The notes under the pieces are model-generated. The model had not been told where the DNA came from and searched no databases. It was given only the letters and a program-made list of their open reading frames with translations. A stretch of 64,000 bases of DNA from VRUE01 sp963753245 (lineage in GTDB: Bacteria; Actinomycetota; Thermoleophilia; Solirubrobacterales; 70-9). The translations under genes and the position numbers were made by a program. The stretch's first letter is position 1; each line of letters begins with the position of its first letter. The stretch is from positions 124,001-188,000 of the forward strand of contig CAVWBK010000011.1 of assembly GCA_963753245.1 (NCBI GenBank), read 5' to 3'. Below are positions 8,681 through 16,293 of this stretch, one piece after another.

Positions 8681-9580
8681 GTGTCTGCAGATGAGACCAA
8701 GGCCACTGGACCCTATGTGAGTGAGGACGGCGCTGTGATGGGCCGCGACTTCGTCATCCCCGGGGTCGCCCCTGATGAGCCCGATCCCTACCGTTTCCAC
8801 ACCGGCCGCAAGCGCGACCACGGTGGCGAAGACGCGATCGAGGTGATCGATCTGGTCAAGCAGTTCGGCCGTGCCAGGATCCTCAACGGCCTCAATCTTG
8901 GCCTCCCCGAGGATCAGGTCTCGATGGTGCTCGGCCCCTCGGGTACCGGCAAGAGCGTCTTGATCAAGCACATAGTCGGTCTGCTCGCGCCCGATTCAGG
9001 CGACGTGTTGGTGCACGGCGAATCGATTCCGAACATGACCGACGACGAACTCTTCGAGGTGCGCAAAAAGTTCGGCCTGCTGTTCCAGGACGGCGCTCTT
9101 TTCGGTTCGATGAACATTTACGACAACACCGCCTTCCCGCTGCGCCAGCACACCGACAAAAGTGAGGAAGAGATCGGTGAGATCGTCAACCGCCGGCTCA
9201 AAGAGGTGGGGCTGACCGAGGCCACCTACAAGATGCCCAACGAGCTCTCCGGTGGGATGCGCAAGCGTGCCGGCTTCGCTCGCGCCCTGGTCCTCGAACC
9301 GGCGATCGTGATGTTCGACGAGCCCGATTCAGGTCTTGACCCAGTGCGCACGGCGCTGCTTTGCGAGCTGATCCGCGAGGTTCACGCCGAGAACGGTGGT
9401 TGTTACCTGACGATCAGCCATGACCTCAACACCGCGCGCCGGATCGCCGATTTCCTCGCCGTTCTTTGGAACGGCAAAATTGTCGAGTCGGGCCCCAAAA
9501 ACGAGTTGTTTGACTCCGAAAACGCCTTCGTGGCGCAGTTCCTCAAGGCGGACGTGACCGGCCCGCTCTCGATGGATTGA
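8681..9580 (+). CDS. ABC transporter ATP-binding protein, MlaF/Mkl type
   Basis: A 299-residue ATPase that would power the two YrbE permeases. Walker A is GPSGTGKS near residue 88, the Q-loop is LLFQDGALF, the signature is LSGGMRKRAGFARAL (the variant form typical of MlaF/Mkl), Walker B is VMFDEPDSGLDP and the switch histidine lies in LTISHD. The first 45 residues are an extra N-terminal segment not needed for the fold. Start is GTG, 7 nt after the preceding stop. The stop overlaps the start of the MMPL gene, so transporter and exporter are translationally coupled. Confidence 0.95.
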   Translation: MSADETKATGPYVSEDGAVMGRDFVIPGVAPDEPDPYRFHTGRKRDHGGEDAIEVIDLVKQFGRARILNGLNLGLPEDQVSMVLGPSGTGKSVLIKHIVGLLAPDSGDVLVHGESIPNMTDDELFEVRKKFGLLFQDGALFGSMNIYDNTAFPLRQHTDKSEEEIGEIVNRRLKEVGLTEATYKMPNELSGGMRKRAGFARALVLEPAIVMFDEPDSGLDPVRTALLCELIREVHAENGGCYLTISHDLNTARRIADFLAVLWNGKIVESGPKNELFDSENAFVAQFLKADVTGPLSMD

Positions 9581-12111
9581 GGCCGACCGCCGCTTGGGCG
9601 ACCAGGCACGCCAGGGCGGTCCTGGCGGTGGCCTCGCTGCTCGCCCTCGCCGCCGCGCTGGCGGCCACCCAGATCCCGACCGACGCCGGCACCGACACCC
9701 TGGTCAACGCCGATAACGCCAGTTACCGCGCGACCCAGGAACTGCACGAAACCTTCGGTGAAGACCCGGTCGTGGTCCTCGCCGAAGGCGACCTGCGGCG
9801 GCTGCTGTTGACCGCCAACCTGGGTCAGCTGCTGCGGCTGGAGAGTTGCCTCGCCGGCAAGCTGCCGCCGGGTGCGAAACCGATCCCAGGTCCCTGTGCG
9901 GAGCTGGCGCAGATGAAGGCGGTCAAATTCCTGGTCGGGCCGGCGACCTTCCTCAACGAGGCGGTGATCCAGATCGATGACCAATTCGAACGGCTCGCGG
10001 CCCGGGTTTCGCCCAGCCGCCTGCAGCGTCTGGCGCTGGCGGTGGCGGCCAAATACGGGATTCGCAGCGTGCCCGGCCTTGGCAATCCCGAATTCACCAG
10101 CGCGGTCGTCTTTGAGCCCGATCGCCCGCCCGGCACGCCCAAGCCGCGCCTCGCCTATCTGTTTCCAAATCGCCACTCGGCCCAGATCGTCCTGCGCCTG
10201 CGTCCCGATCTGAGCGAGGAAGAACGCCACCGCGCCCTCGGTCTGATCCAAGCTGCGGTCCACGAAACCACGCCGCGCAAGCAATGCGGCCCGCGTGGCA
10301 AGCCCGCACCCTGCTTTGCGCTGCGCGGTGGGCGCTACGTGGTCTCCGGCGTACCGGTCGTGGTCGATGGCCTGGCCCGGGCGCTGAGGGACGCTCTCCT
10401 GGTCCTCCTGGGCGTCGCTGTGATCGTCATGGCGGCGGTCCTGGGTCTCGTCTTTCGCTCGCGTCTGCGCCTTTTGCCGCTCGCTCTCGCGCTCGCCGCG
10501 GCGGCGATGACCTTCGGCCTCTTTGAGCTGCTCGGCGGTTCGCTGACGATGGCCTCGATCGCCGTTTTGCCGATTCTTGTCGGCCTCGCGGTTGACTACG
10601 CGATCCAGTTCCAAGCCCGCTTTGACGAGGCGATTGCGTCGGGTCTGCATGGCGTCAAGGCAGCACTCGATGCCGTCGGCCGCGGCGGCCCGGCGATCGG
10701 CACCGCCTGCCTTGCGACCGGTGCGGGCTTCCTTGCGCTGCAGCTCTCGCCCACCCCGATGGTTCGCAGCTTTGGGCTGCTGCTCGTCGTTGGCATCGCG
10801 ATCGCCTTCGCCCTGACTCTGACCGCCGGCTTCGCCGCTCTTTTCCTGCGTCGTGAGCCGGCACTTGGCGCGCGGGCCGATTCCGCTCGCCTCGCGAATC
10901 TGTTGCCGGGTGCTTGGCGCGAGAAACGGCGAGCGCGGCGCAGCCCCCTAGGGCCTGCCGCCCTGCCGTCGCTGCCGGCGTTGCCCGGGCGCATCCTCTC
11001 GATCTCTCGGTCTCACCCCCGAGCTGTCCTGCTCGGCGCTTTGCCCCTAGCGATCGCCGGTTGGGTCGCCGGCACCCAGATCCAGACCCAGTCAGACATC
11101 CGCCAGTTGGCGCCGCAGAGCATCACCGCTGTGCGTGAACTGAATCGACTGCAGGACGCAACGGGGGTTTCGGGAGAGCTCGAAGTGAAGGTCAGCGCGC
11201 CTGATTTGACCGATCCGGCGACGCTGCTGTGGATGGCTGGCTTCAAGCACCGAGTTCTGCGCGAGAACGGGTTCAGCGGCGCTCACCCCAGTTGCCTGCA
11301 GGCAGAAGTCTGTCCGGGCCCGGCGCTCTCGGACTTCGTCGTCGGCGCCGGGCGATTGCGCCGAAAAGCGGTGCGCGCGGTTCTCGCCGAACTGCCCGCC
11401 TATGACCTCGAGCAGGTGGCTCCGGTCGACCCGGCGAGCGGACTGCCGGGTCACACGGCGCTGCTCAGTTTCGGGATTCGCGACCAGTCCCTGGAAGCTC
11501 AGCAGGCGCTGATTGAACGTGTGCGCGGGGCGATCGGCTCGCCCGGTACTGCGGGTGGGCCGCCGCCCGGGATCGACGTGAAGCTTGCGGGGTTGCCGGT
11601 GGTCGCCGCGGCGGCGGCCAGCGAGCTTTCCAGCAGTCGCTACTGGGTCACCCTGGCCGGCCTGCTGGCCGTTGCCCTCGTCCTGCTCGCCGCCTACCGC
11701 TCGGTTTCTAGGGTCCTGGTGCCACTCGCGCCGGTCGTGCTCGCCGGCGGCTGGTCGGCGCTCGTCTTGTGGGCGAGTGGCATCGCGCTCAATCCGATGT
11801 CGGCGGCGCTCGGAGCACTGACGGTCGCGATCGCCACCGAGTTCAGCGTCATCCTCTGTGCCCGTTTCCACGAGGAGCGCGTGGCGGGGCGGGCGCCGGC
11901 GCAGGCACTGCAGGTTGCCTACGCGCGCACCGGCTCGGCGGTGCTCGCCTCGGGCCTGACCGCGACCGCGGGCTTCGCGGTTCTGCTCGTCAGCGACGTG
12001 CGGATGCTGCGCGATTTCGGCGCGGTCACGGTGATCGACCTCGCGGTGGCGCTGGTCGGGGTGATGGTGGCTCTGCCCGCGGTTCTGATGCTTGGCGGGG
12101 AGGGACGGTGA
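9577..12111 (+). CDS. MMPL/RND-family lipid exporter, HpnN-like
   Basis: An 844-residue membrane protein with the duplicated RND layout: TM1 near residues 12-30, a large extracytoplasmic loop, a five-helix bundle near residues 270-430, TM7 near 480 and a second loop and bundle to the end. The central motif PILVGLAVDYAIQFQARFDEA near residue 334 is the MMPL/SSD-type segment; the second half has ALTVAIATEFSVILCARFHEE. Relatives carry hopanoids, sterols or mycolate-type lipids to the outer layers. It starts at TTG overlapping the ATPase stop and ends overlapping the next start. Co-expression with the YrbE transporter suggests one lipid-trafficking unit. Confidence 0.9.
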   Translation: MRPTAAWATRHARAVLAVASLLALAAALAATQIPTDAGTDTLVNADNASYRATQELHETFGEDPVVVLAEGDLRRLLLTANLGQLLRLESCLAGKLPPGAKPIPGPCAELAQMKAVKFLVGPATFLNEAVIQIDDQFERLAARVSPSRLQRLALAVAAKYGIRSVPGLGNPEFTSAVVFEPDRPPGTPKPRLAYLFPNRHSAQIVLRLRPDLSEEERHRALGLIQAAVHETTPRKQCGPRGKPAPCFALRGGRYVVSGVPVVVDGLARALRDALLVLLGVAVIVMAAVLGLVFRSRLRLLPLALALAAAAMTFGLFELLGGSLTMASIAVLPILVGLAVDYAIQFQARFDEAIASGLHGVKAALDAVGRGGPAIGTACLATGAGFLALQLSPTPMVRSFGLLLVVGIAIAFALTLTAGFAALFLRREPALGARADSARLANLLPGAWREKRRARRSPLGPAALPSLPALPGRILSISRSHPRAVLLGALPLAIAGWVAGTQIQTQSDIRQLAPQSITAVRELNRLQDATGVSGELEVKVSAPDLTDPATLLWMAGFKHRVLRENGFSGAHPSCLQAEVCPGPALSDFVVGAGRLRRKAVRAVLAELPAYDLEQVAPVDPASGLPGHTALLSFGIRDQSLEAQQALIERVRGAIGSPGTAGGPPPGIDVKLAGLPVVAAAAASELSSSRYWVTLAGLLAVALVLLAAYRSVSRVLVPLAPVVLAGGWSALVLWASGIALNPMSAALGALTVAIATEFSVILCARFHEERVAGRAPAQALQVAYARTGSAVLASGLTATAGFAVLLVSDVRMLRDFGAVTVIDLAVALVGVMVALPAVLMLGGEGR

Positions 12112-12764
12112 GGGACCGCTACTCAATCGCCGTTGGCCTGATCTTCGCCGCGGTCGTCGTGATCGCGATCATCCACCAGGCTGGCAAGGGCAACGAGACC
12201 CTCGGCCTCGAAAAATTTCCCAAGCACTGGCCGTTGCCGGAGTTCGCCGTTCCCCTCGCGAGCAGTTCGCTGGAAGGGGACGCGAACGTCGCCCAGGATG
12301 ACTGCTCGAGCTCGAGCCTGCCCTGCAGCGAACCGCGCACCCCCGCCTGCGGGGTCGATGAACCGGGGGCATTTCGGGCCTGTGAGCTCTTCGCGCGGCC
12401 CTCTGTCATCTCGTTTTGGTTCACCAAGGGAAATGGTTGTGTCGAACAGCAGGATGTGCTCAGCCGCGTGTTCGAGCGCTACCGTGGGCGGGTGGCATTT
12501 CTCTCGCTGGACGTGCTCGACGATGAAGGTACGGTGCGCGAACTGACGCGCGAACGCGGCTGGCGGATGCCGGTCGGCTTTGATCGCGACGGAGCCGTCG
12601 CGGCCCTTTATCGGATCAGCGGCTGCCCGACGTTCGCCTTCGCCTTCCCCGGCGGGACCCTGCAGAGCGCCAGTGCCGGTGAGCTCGACGCCAGCCAGCT
12701 CGAAGCCCGGCTCGAGGAGCTGCTGCGGGCCACCCGCGCTGCCCAGAATGGGGCCGGGAGCTGA
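12108..12764 (+). CDS. Membrane-anchored thioredoxin-fold protein lacking one active-site cysteine
   Basis: A 218-residue protein with one N-terminal membrane anchor (residues about 5-22) and an extracytoplasmic TlpA/thioredoxin-like domain. The usual FWxxWCxxC segment reads SFWFTKGNGCVEQQ here, so only the second cysteine position remains, while the cis-proline loop SGCPTFAF is kept. Four further cysteines lie between residues 60 and 90. Ordinary thiol-disulfide exchange is therefore doubtful; a scaffold or glutaredoxin-like role is possible. It starts at GTG with a GTGA overlap with the MMPL stop and is followed after 1 nt by the B3/B4-domain gene. Confidence 0.8.
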   Translation: MRDRYSIAVGLIFAAVVVIAIIHQAGKGNETLGLEKFPKHWPLPEFAVPLASSSLEGDANVAQDDCSSSSLPCSEPRTPACGVDEPGAFRACELFARPSVISFWFTKGNGCVEQQDVLSRVFERYRGRVAFLSLDVLDDEGTVRELTRERGWRMPVGFDRDGAVAALYRISGCPTFAFAFPGGTLQSASAGELDASQLEARLEELLRATRAAQNGAGS

Positions 12765-12765
12765 G

Positions 12766-13440
12766 ATGGCCGACCCGCTCCCCGAAGCTGATCTCGGGGC
12801 CGGCTTTGAGCCGGTTCCCGAGCCGGGCTGGGTTGCACCCCACGTCGCCGCTGAGTTTGCCGGCCTCGGGATCGTCTCGATCACCGTCGATGCCTGCCCG
12901 GGGAGGAGCCCGGAGCCGATACGCCGGCGCCTGCGCGAGCTCTCTGATCGCTTCTACGGTGCTCATGCCATCCACCTGCGCGAACGGCCGATCCCCTGGG
13001 CCTACCGGGTCTTTTTTCGCCAGATCGGCCTCGACCCCGATCGCACCCGCACCCCGGTCGAGCAGCTGGCGCTGGAGCGCCTCCACGATGGGGCCTTCAA
13101 GAGCGTGGGCCTGCCCGAGGACGCGCTGACGATCGCGACTGTCGAGACCGGGGTCGCGCTGCGGGCCTTTGATGGGGAGCAGGTGGGCAGGCTCTGCATC
13201 CGCGACGCGGCCCCGGGCGAGGCGCTCCCCGAGCGACCCGGGGAGTTGGCCCAGGGGACCTTGGTGATCGCCGACGAGCGCGGCCCGGTCGGTCTCCTGT
13301 TCGGGGAAAAGACCGATTGGAGTGGGATCGAGCAGGTTTCTCGACGCCTGACGATCGTCGCCGTGCAGGTCAACGGAGTTCCCCAGATCGCTGTCGATGA
13401 GGCGCTCTGGATGGCCGCCGGCGCGATCCAAGCGCCTTAG
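12766..13440 (+). CDS. B3/B4 tRNA-binding-domain protein (stand-alone)
   Basis: A 224-residue cytoplasmic protein with the B3/B4 domain of the phenylalanyl-tRNA synthetase beta chain, which in the synthetase edits misacylated tRNA. The segment PWAYRVFFRQIGLDPDRTR (residues about 81-99) and VNGVPQIAVDEALWM near the end fit stand-alone B3/B4 proteins. No synthetase, tRNA anticodon-binding or aminoacylation domain is attached. It is the last gene of the lipid-transport operon, an odd partner; a hairpin-like sequence (13447-13477) follows but lacks a U-tract. The role is not known. Confidence 0.8.
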   Translation: MADPLPEADLGAGFEPVPEPGWVAPHVAAEFAGLGIVSITVDACPGRSPEPIRRRLRELSDRFYGAHAIHLRERPIPWAYRVFFRQIGLDPDRTRTPVEQLALERLHDGAFKSVGLPEDALTIATVETGVALRAFDGEQVGRLCIRDAAPGEALPERPGELAQGTLVIADERGPVGLLFGEKTDWSGIEQVSRRLTIVAVQVNGVPQIAVDEALWMAAGAIQAP

Positions 13441-13499
13441 AGGCTTAACCGCGGCACCGCTTTCGGGAGCGCTGCGGTGAACTAGACTGAGCTCGGGTC

Positions 13500-13973
13500 A
13501 TGTCTAATCTGCTCGTCAGAGACACACCCTGTTCGGTCCCGCTCACAGTTGGGGGCGATGAGCGACCTGCCCGCGCCGAGCTCCGGCGCCAGATCGCTCG
13601 GCTCGAGTACCAGCTCTCCCGGCGCGTGATCAGGGCCTTTCCGCGCCTGCAGATCGACGCCGCGGTGGGGGGTGCCTCGGCGATGCCGCGGGCGCTCGAC
13701 CTCGGCGATCTGGAGCGAGTCCGAGACGAACTTGCCGAGCGGATCGGCGCCGCCGATCTGGCACTCAGCGAGCGGGCCGAGCTGGAGACTCGCAACCGCC
13801 AAATCCTCGAGCGGATGCTGGCGAGCCCGGCAGATTTCAAGTGGATGCGGATTTCCCGCGCCGAGGTCGGCCAGCCTGGCTGCGGCACCTGGCACTCGCG
13901 CCCGCGGTTTGGGCTGCTGGGGATGCTGATGGGCTGGTGGCGGGTGAAGATCTCCTCCGGCTGCCCCTTATGA
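13500..13973 (+). CDS. Conserved hypothetical protein
   Basis: 157 residues, not recognised. The N-terminal half is helical and charged (residues 25-110, coiled-coil-like, with a Pro/Gly break); the C-terminal 45 residues hold the most structured part, WMRISRAEVGQPGCGTWHSR then a hydrophobic LLGMLMGWW and a terminal SSGCPL. The stop overlaps the ATG of the next gene by 4 nt, so it is co-translated with a small membrane protein. A -10-like TAGACT lies 11 nt before the ATG. This looks like a lineage-specific gene; no function is proposed. Confidence 0.75.
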   Translation: MSNLLVRDTPCSVPLTVGGDERPARAELRRQIARLEYQLSRRVIRAFPRLQIDAAVGGASAMPRALDLGDLERVRDELAERIGAADLALSERAELETRNRQILERMLASPADFKWMRISRAEVGQPGCGTWHSRPRFGLLGMLMGWWRVKISSGCPL

Positions 13974-14368
13974 AGCCGACATCCGGCGACGAGCTGCCCC
14001 CGGCGCCGTGGGGGTCATTTCCGCTTGCCGAGCTGACGATCCTGGTCGGGATCGTGCTGCTGGTGATCGGCTTTCTCGGCGGCGGCCCGACCGCGCTCGG
14101 CATCGGGGTGGTCCTCGCCGGGCTGGGCGGCATGGAGGTTGCGATCCGCGAGCATCTGGCCGGCTACCGTTCCCACACCACCCTGCTCAGCGGGGCGATC
14201 TTTGTCCTCGTCGTCGCCCTTCTCTTCTATGCCGCGGGTGAGATTCTCGCGGTCGCGCTTGGAGTCGGCGCCCTCGCCTTCGGGCTCGCCTTCCTGGCGC
14301 TCAGACGCGCCTTTCAGCGGGCCTCGGGCGGTCTCTCATTCAAGATCGGCGGGCGCCGCCGCTTCTAG
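13970..14368 (+). CDS. Small integral membrane protein
   Basis: 132 residues with four predicted membrane helices (about 20-40, 44-62, 78-95 and 98-118) and a basic C-terminal tail ending KIGGRRRF. The ATG is part of an ATGA overlap with the previous gene, which fixes the start; the frame is open further upstream, but only inside that gene. Its stop codon shares the tetranucleotide CTAG with the stop of the convergent mIHF gene. No family was recognised. Confidence 0.8.
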   Translation: MKPTSGDELPPAPWGSFPLAELTILVGIVLLVIGFLGGGPTALGIGVVLAGLGGMEVAIREHLAGYRSHTTLLSGAIFVLVVALLFYAAGEILAVALGVGALAFGLAFLALRRAFQRASGGLSFKIGGRRRF

Positions 14369-14736
14369 ACCAGCAGCGCCGAGCGCTCTGCGGATCTCTT
14401 GTCTGCGAGTGCGGAGGCCAGCAGTGCCCGCTGTCTCGCGGTCAGCGTCCCCAGTCGCTTGTTCTCGGTGAGGGCGACGCCGAGCAGGAATTTGCGAGCC
14501 CGGGTACGGCCCCAGCGACGTTGGCTGGTGAGCAGCTCGGCGAGGGTCATGCTCTCCGTCTCCCAGGGGCACTCGCGGACGACCGTCGAGGCGTTGGTCT
14601 CGCCACGGGCGATCGAGCGCTTCAGCTCGGCGCGGGCCAGGCGCACGCGATTGGCGCGGGCGAGCGCCTGCATGTGCTGGGGTCCCTCAATGATCGAAGC
14701 GTTGCTCGTTGCAGGGGCGATTGAAACAGCGTCCAC
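14365..14736 (-). CDS. mihF: Actinobacterial integration host factor (mIHF) homologue
   Basis: A 123-residue nucleoid-associated protein of the mIHF family, unrelated to HU-type IHF. The helical N-terminal part (AELKRSIARGETNASTVV) is followed by the helix-two-turn-helix DNA-binding module, here SQRRWGRTRARKFLLGVAL and NKRLGTLTARQ, matching the GKVRAKQ and RRVRGLG segments of the mycobacterial protein. It bends and compacts DNA and is essential in mycobacteria. The first 20 residues and the last 20 are extra compared with the mycobacterial form. The start is GTG after a good GGAGGAG. The 3' end shares CTAG with the convergent membrane-protein gene. Confidence 0.85.
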   Translation of the reverse strand: MDAVSIAPATSNASIIEGPQHMQALARANRVRLARAELKRSIARGETNASTVVRECPWETESMTLAELLTSQRRWGRTRARKFLLGVALTENKRLGTLTARQRALLASALADKRSAERSALLV

Positions 14737-15009
14737 TTGGACTCCTCCCTCGGGGTCGTTGACTGGTCGGATATCAGGTCCCTGGCGCGTCGCCGACTGG
14801 AGGCGGCTCAGGTAAGTCGAGTCATCCGCCGATCACTTCCCTGCCCCGGGTCGCGGTCGGCGAGAGGGCAACGTATGCGCCGACCGGTGAGGCGTCAACC
14901 CGGGTTAGACGGACGGCGCTCAGGTCCTTCGCTAAGAGCAACAATTTTGCGACGCTCAGATTTTGTCTCAATCTGGACAAGGCTGAAACTACCCCGACCT
15001 GGGTATGCC
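14737..15009. other. Intergenic region between mIHF and the SPT-like gene
   Basis: About 270 bases without a gene. It holds the mIHF leader and promoter and the 3' flank of the SPT-like gene, both read on the minus strand. A weak inverted repeat CAGATT-N7-AATCTG lies near 14957-14975. No clear U-tract terminator or known regulatory element was recognised. Confidence 0.4.
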
Positions 15010-16266
15010 TCAGCTGCGCGGCAGGTCGGGAAACCGGTCGATCGTGCGGGCGATCGTCCCGAGTGCAGCGTCGAGGTGCTCGCGCTCATGGGTCGCCATC
15101 AGACTTGTGCGCAGCAGAGCGCCGGCCGGCGGGACCGCTGGGTGGATCGCGACGTTGGTGTAGACGCCGGCGTCAAAGAGTGCTTTCCAGAGCAGCACCG
15201 CCTGCCAGTCATCACCGACGACCACCGGCACCACCGGTGTGGTGGCGACCGTGCCGTCGGGCAGTGAGCCCGGCTCGATCACCTCAAGACCCAGGGCGCG
15301 CAGTCCCTCGCGCAGGTATTCGGCGTTGTCGAGCAGCGCCTTGAACAGAGCTGGACCCTCGGCGCGGATAACCCGCAGGGCGGCGAGCGCCGCGCCGACC
15401 GCGGCCGGGACCGCCGAGGCGCTGAAGATGAACGAGCGCGAGGCGACCCGCAGGTACTCGATCACCTCGGCTGGACCGGCGATGAAGCCGCCGCAGGAGG
15501 CCAGGCTCTTGGAGAAGGTACCCATCCTCAGGTCGACCTCCTGCTCGAGCCCGAAGAGCTCGCACGCCCCGGCGCCGCGGGCGCCGAGGACCCCGGCGCC
15601 GTGGGCCTCATCGACGAGCAGCCGAGCGCCGTGGGCCTTGCAGAGCTCGACGATGCGCGGCAGGTCGCAGACGTCGCCCTCCATCGAAAAGACGCCGTCG
15701 ACGATGACCAGGACGCCGCCGCCGTCCCCGGCGGCGCGCCCCAGCATCTTCTCCAGCTTCTCCATGTTGTTGTGACGGAAGGGCCGCAGCTTTGCGCCCG
15801 AGAGCCGGCAGCCGTCGAGGATCGAGGCGTGATCACCGGAATCGCAGATCACCGTGTCGCCGGGCCCGAGAATTGTCCCGATGCAGCCCAGGTTGGCCTG
15901 GTAGCCGGTTGTGTAGACGATCGCGTCCTCGGCGCCGATCCACTCGGCCAGCTCGCGCTCGAGCTCGAGGTGAAGCGGTGTGGTGCCGTTTAACAGCCGT
16001 GATCCGGTGACGCCGGTGCCATAGGTCTCAAGCGCATCGCGGGCCGCCTGCTTGACGCGCCGATCGCCGGTCAGCCCCAGGTAGTTGTTGGAGCCGAGCA
16101 TGATCGTCGTGCGTCCCTCCATCTCAACCACGGGGCCCGCCTCGGAGGTGAGCAGGCGGAAATAGGGGAGGAGATCCTGCGCCCTGGCGGCTTCGAGTTG
16201 CTCGAGGCGCTCGTGGTCGCGGGCCTTCGCAAAGACATCGACGGGGGGCTTGGCGGTATCGCTCAT
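15010..16266 (-). CDS. spt: Serine palmitoyltransferase-like alpha-oxoamine synthase
   Basis: A 418-residue PLP enzyme of the alpha-oxoamine synthase family, which condenses an amino acid with an acyl-thioester and releases CO2. Several segments fit bacterial serine palmitoyltransferase better than BioF or KBL: IMLGSNNYLGLT near residue 55, TYGTGVTGSRLLNGT, DHASILDGCRLS, and the PLP-lysine loop MGTFSKSLASCGGF near residue 245. SPT makes 3-ketosphinganine, the first step of sphingolipid synthesis. The divergent neighbour, 27 nt away, is a YghO/bacterial-ceramide-synthase-like gene. The ATG at 16266 is preceded 8 nt upstream by TACACT, suggesting a leaderless mRNA. The frame continues upstream to 16893, but only as antisense of that neighbour. 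Substrate needs testing. Confidence 0.85.
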   Translation of the reverse strand: MSDTAKPPVDVFAKARDHERLEQLEAARAQDLLPYFRLLTSEAGPVVEMEGRTTIMLGSNNYLGLTGDRRVKQAARDALETYGTGVTGSRLLNGTTPLHLELERELAEWIGAEDAIVYTTGYQANLGCIGTILGPGDTVICDSGDHASILDGCRLSGAKLRPFRHNNMEKLEKMLGRAAGDGGGVLVIVDGVFSMEGDVCDLPRIVELCKAHGARLLVDEAHGAGVLGARGAGACELFGLEQEVDLRMGTFSKSLASCGGFIAGPAEVIEYLRVASRSFIFSASAVPAAVGAALAALRVIRAEGPALFKALLDNAEYLREGLRALGLEVIEPGSLPDGTVATTPVVPVVVGDDWQAVLLWKALFDAGVYTNVAIHPAVPPAGALLRTSLMATHEREHLDAALGTIARTIDRFPDLPRS

Positions 16267-16293
16267 CGCTCGAAAGTGTAGGTTCCGAGCTGC

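Noticed and set aside
9403..10650. 415-residue minus-strand frame opposite the MMPL exporter
   Set aside because: Composition is Arg/Gln/Glu/Gly-rich and repetitive, typical of an antisense shadow; the plus frame has the RND motifs.
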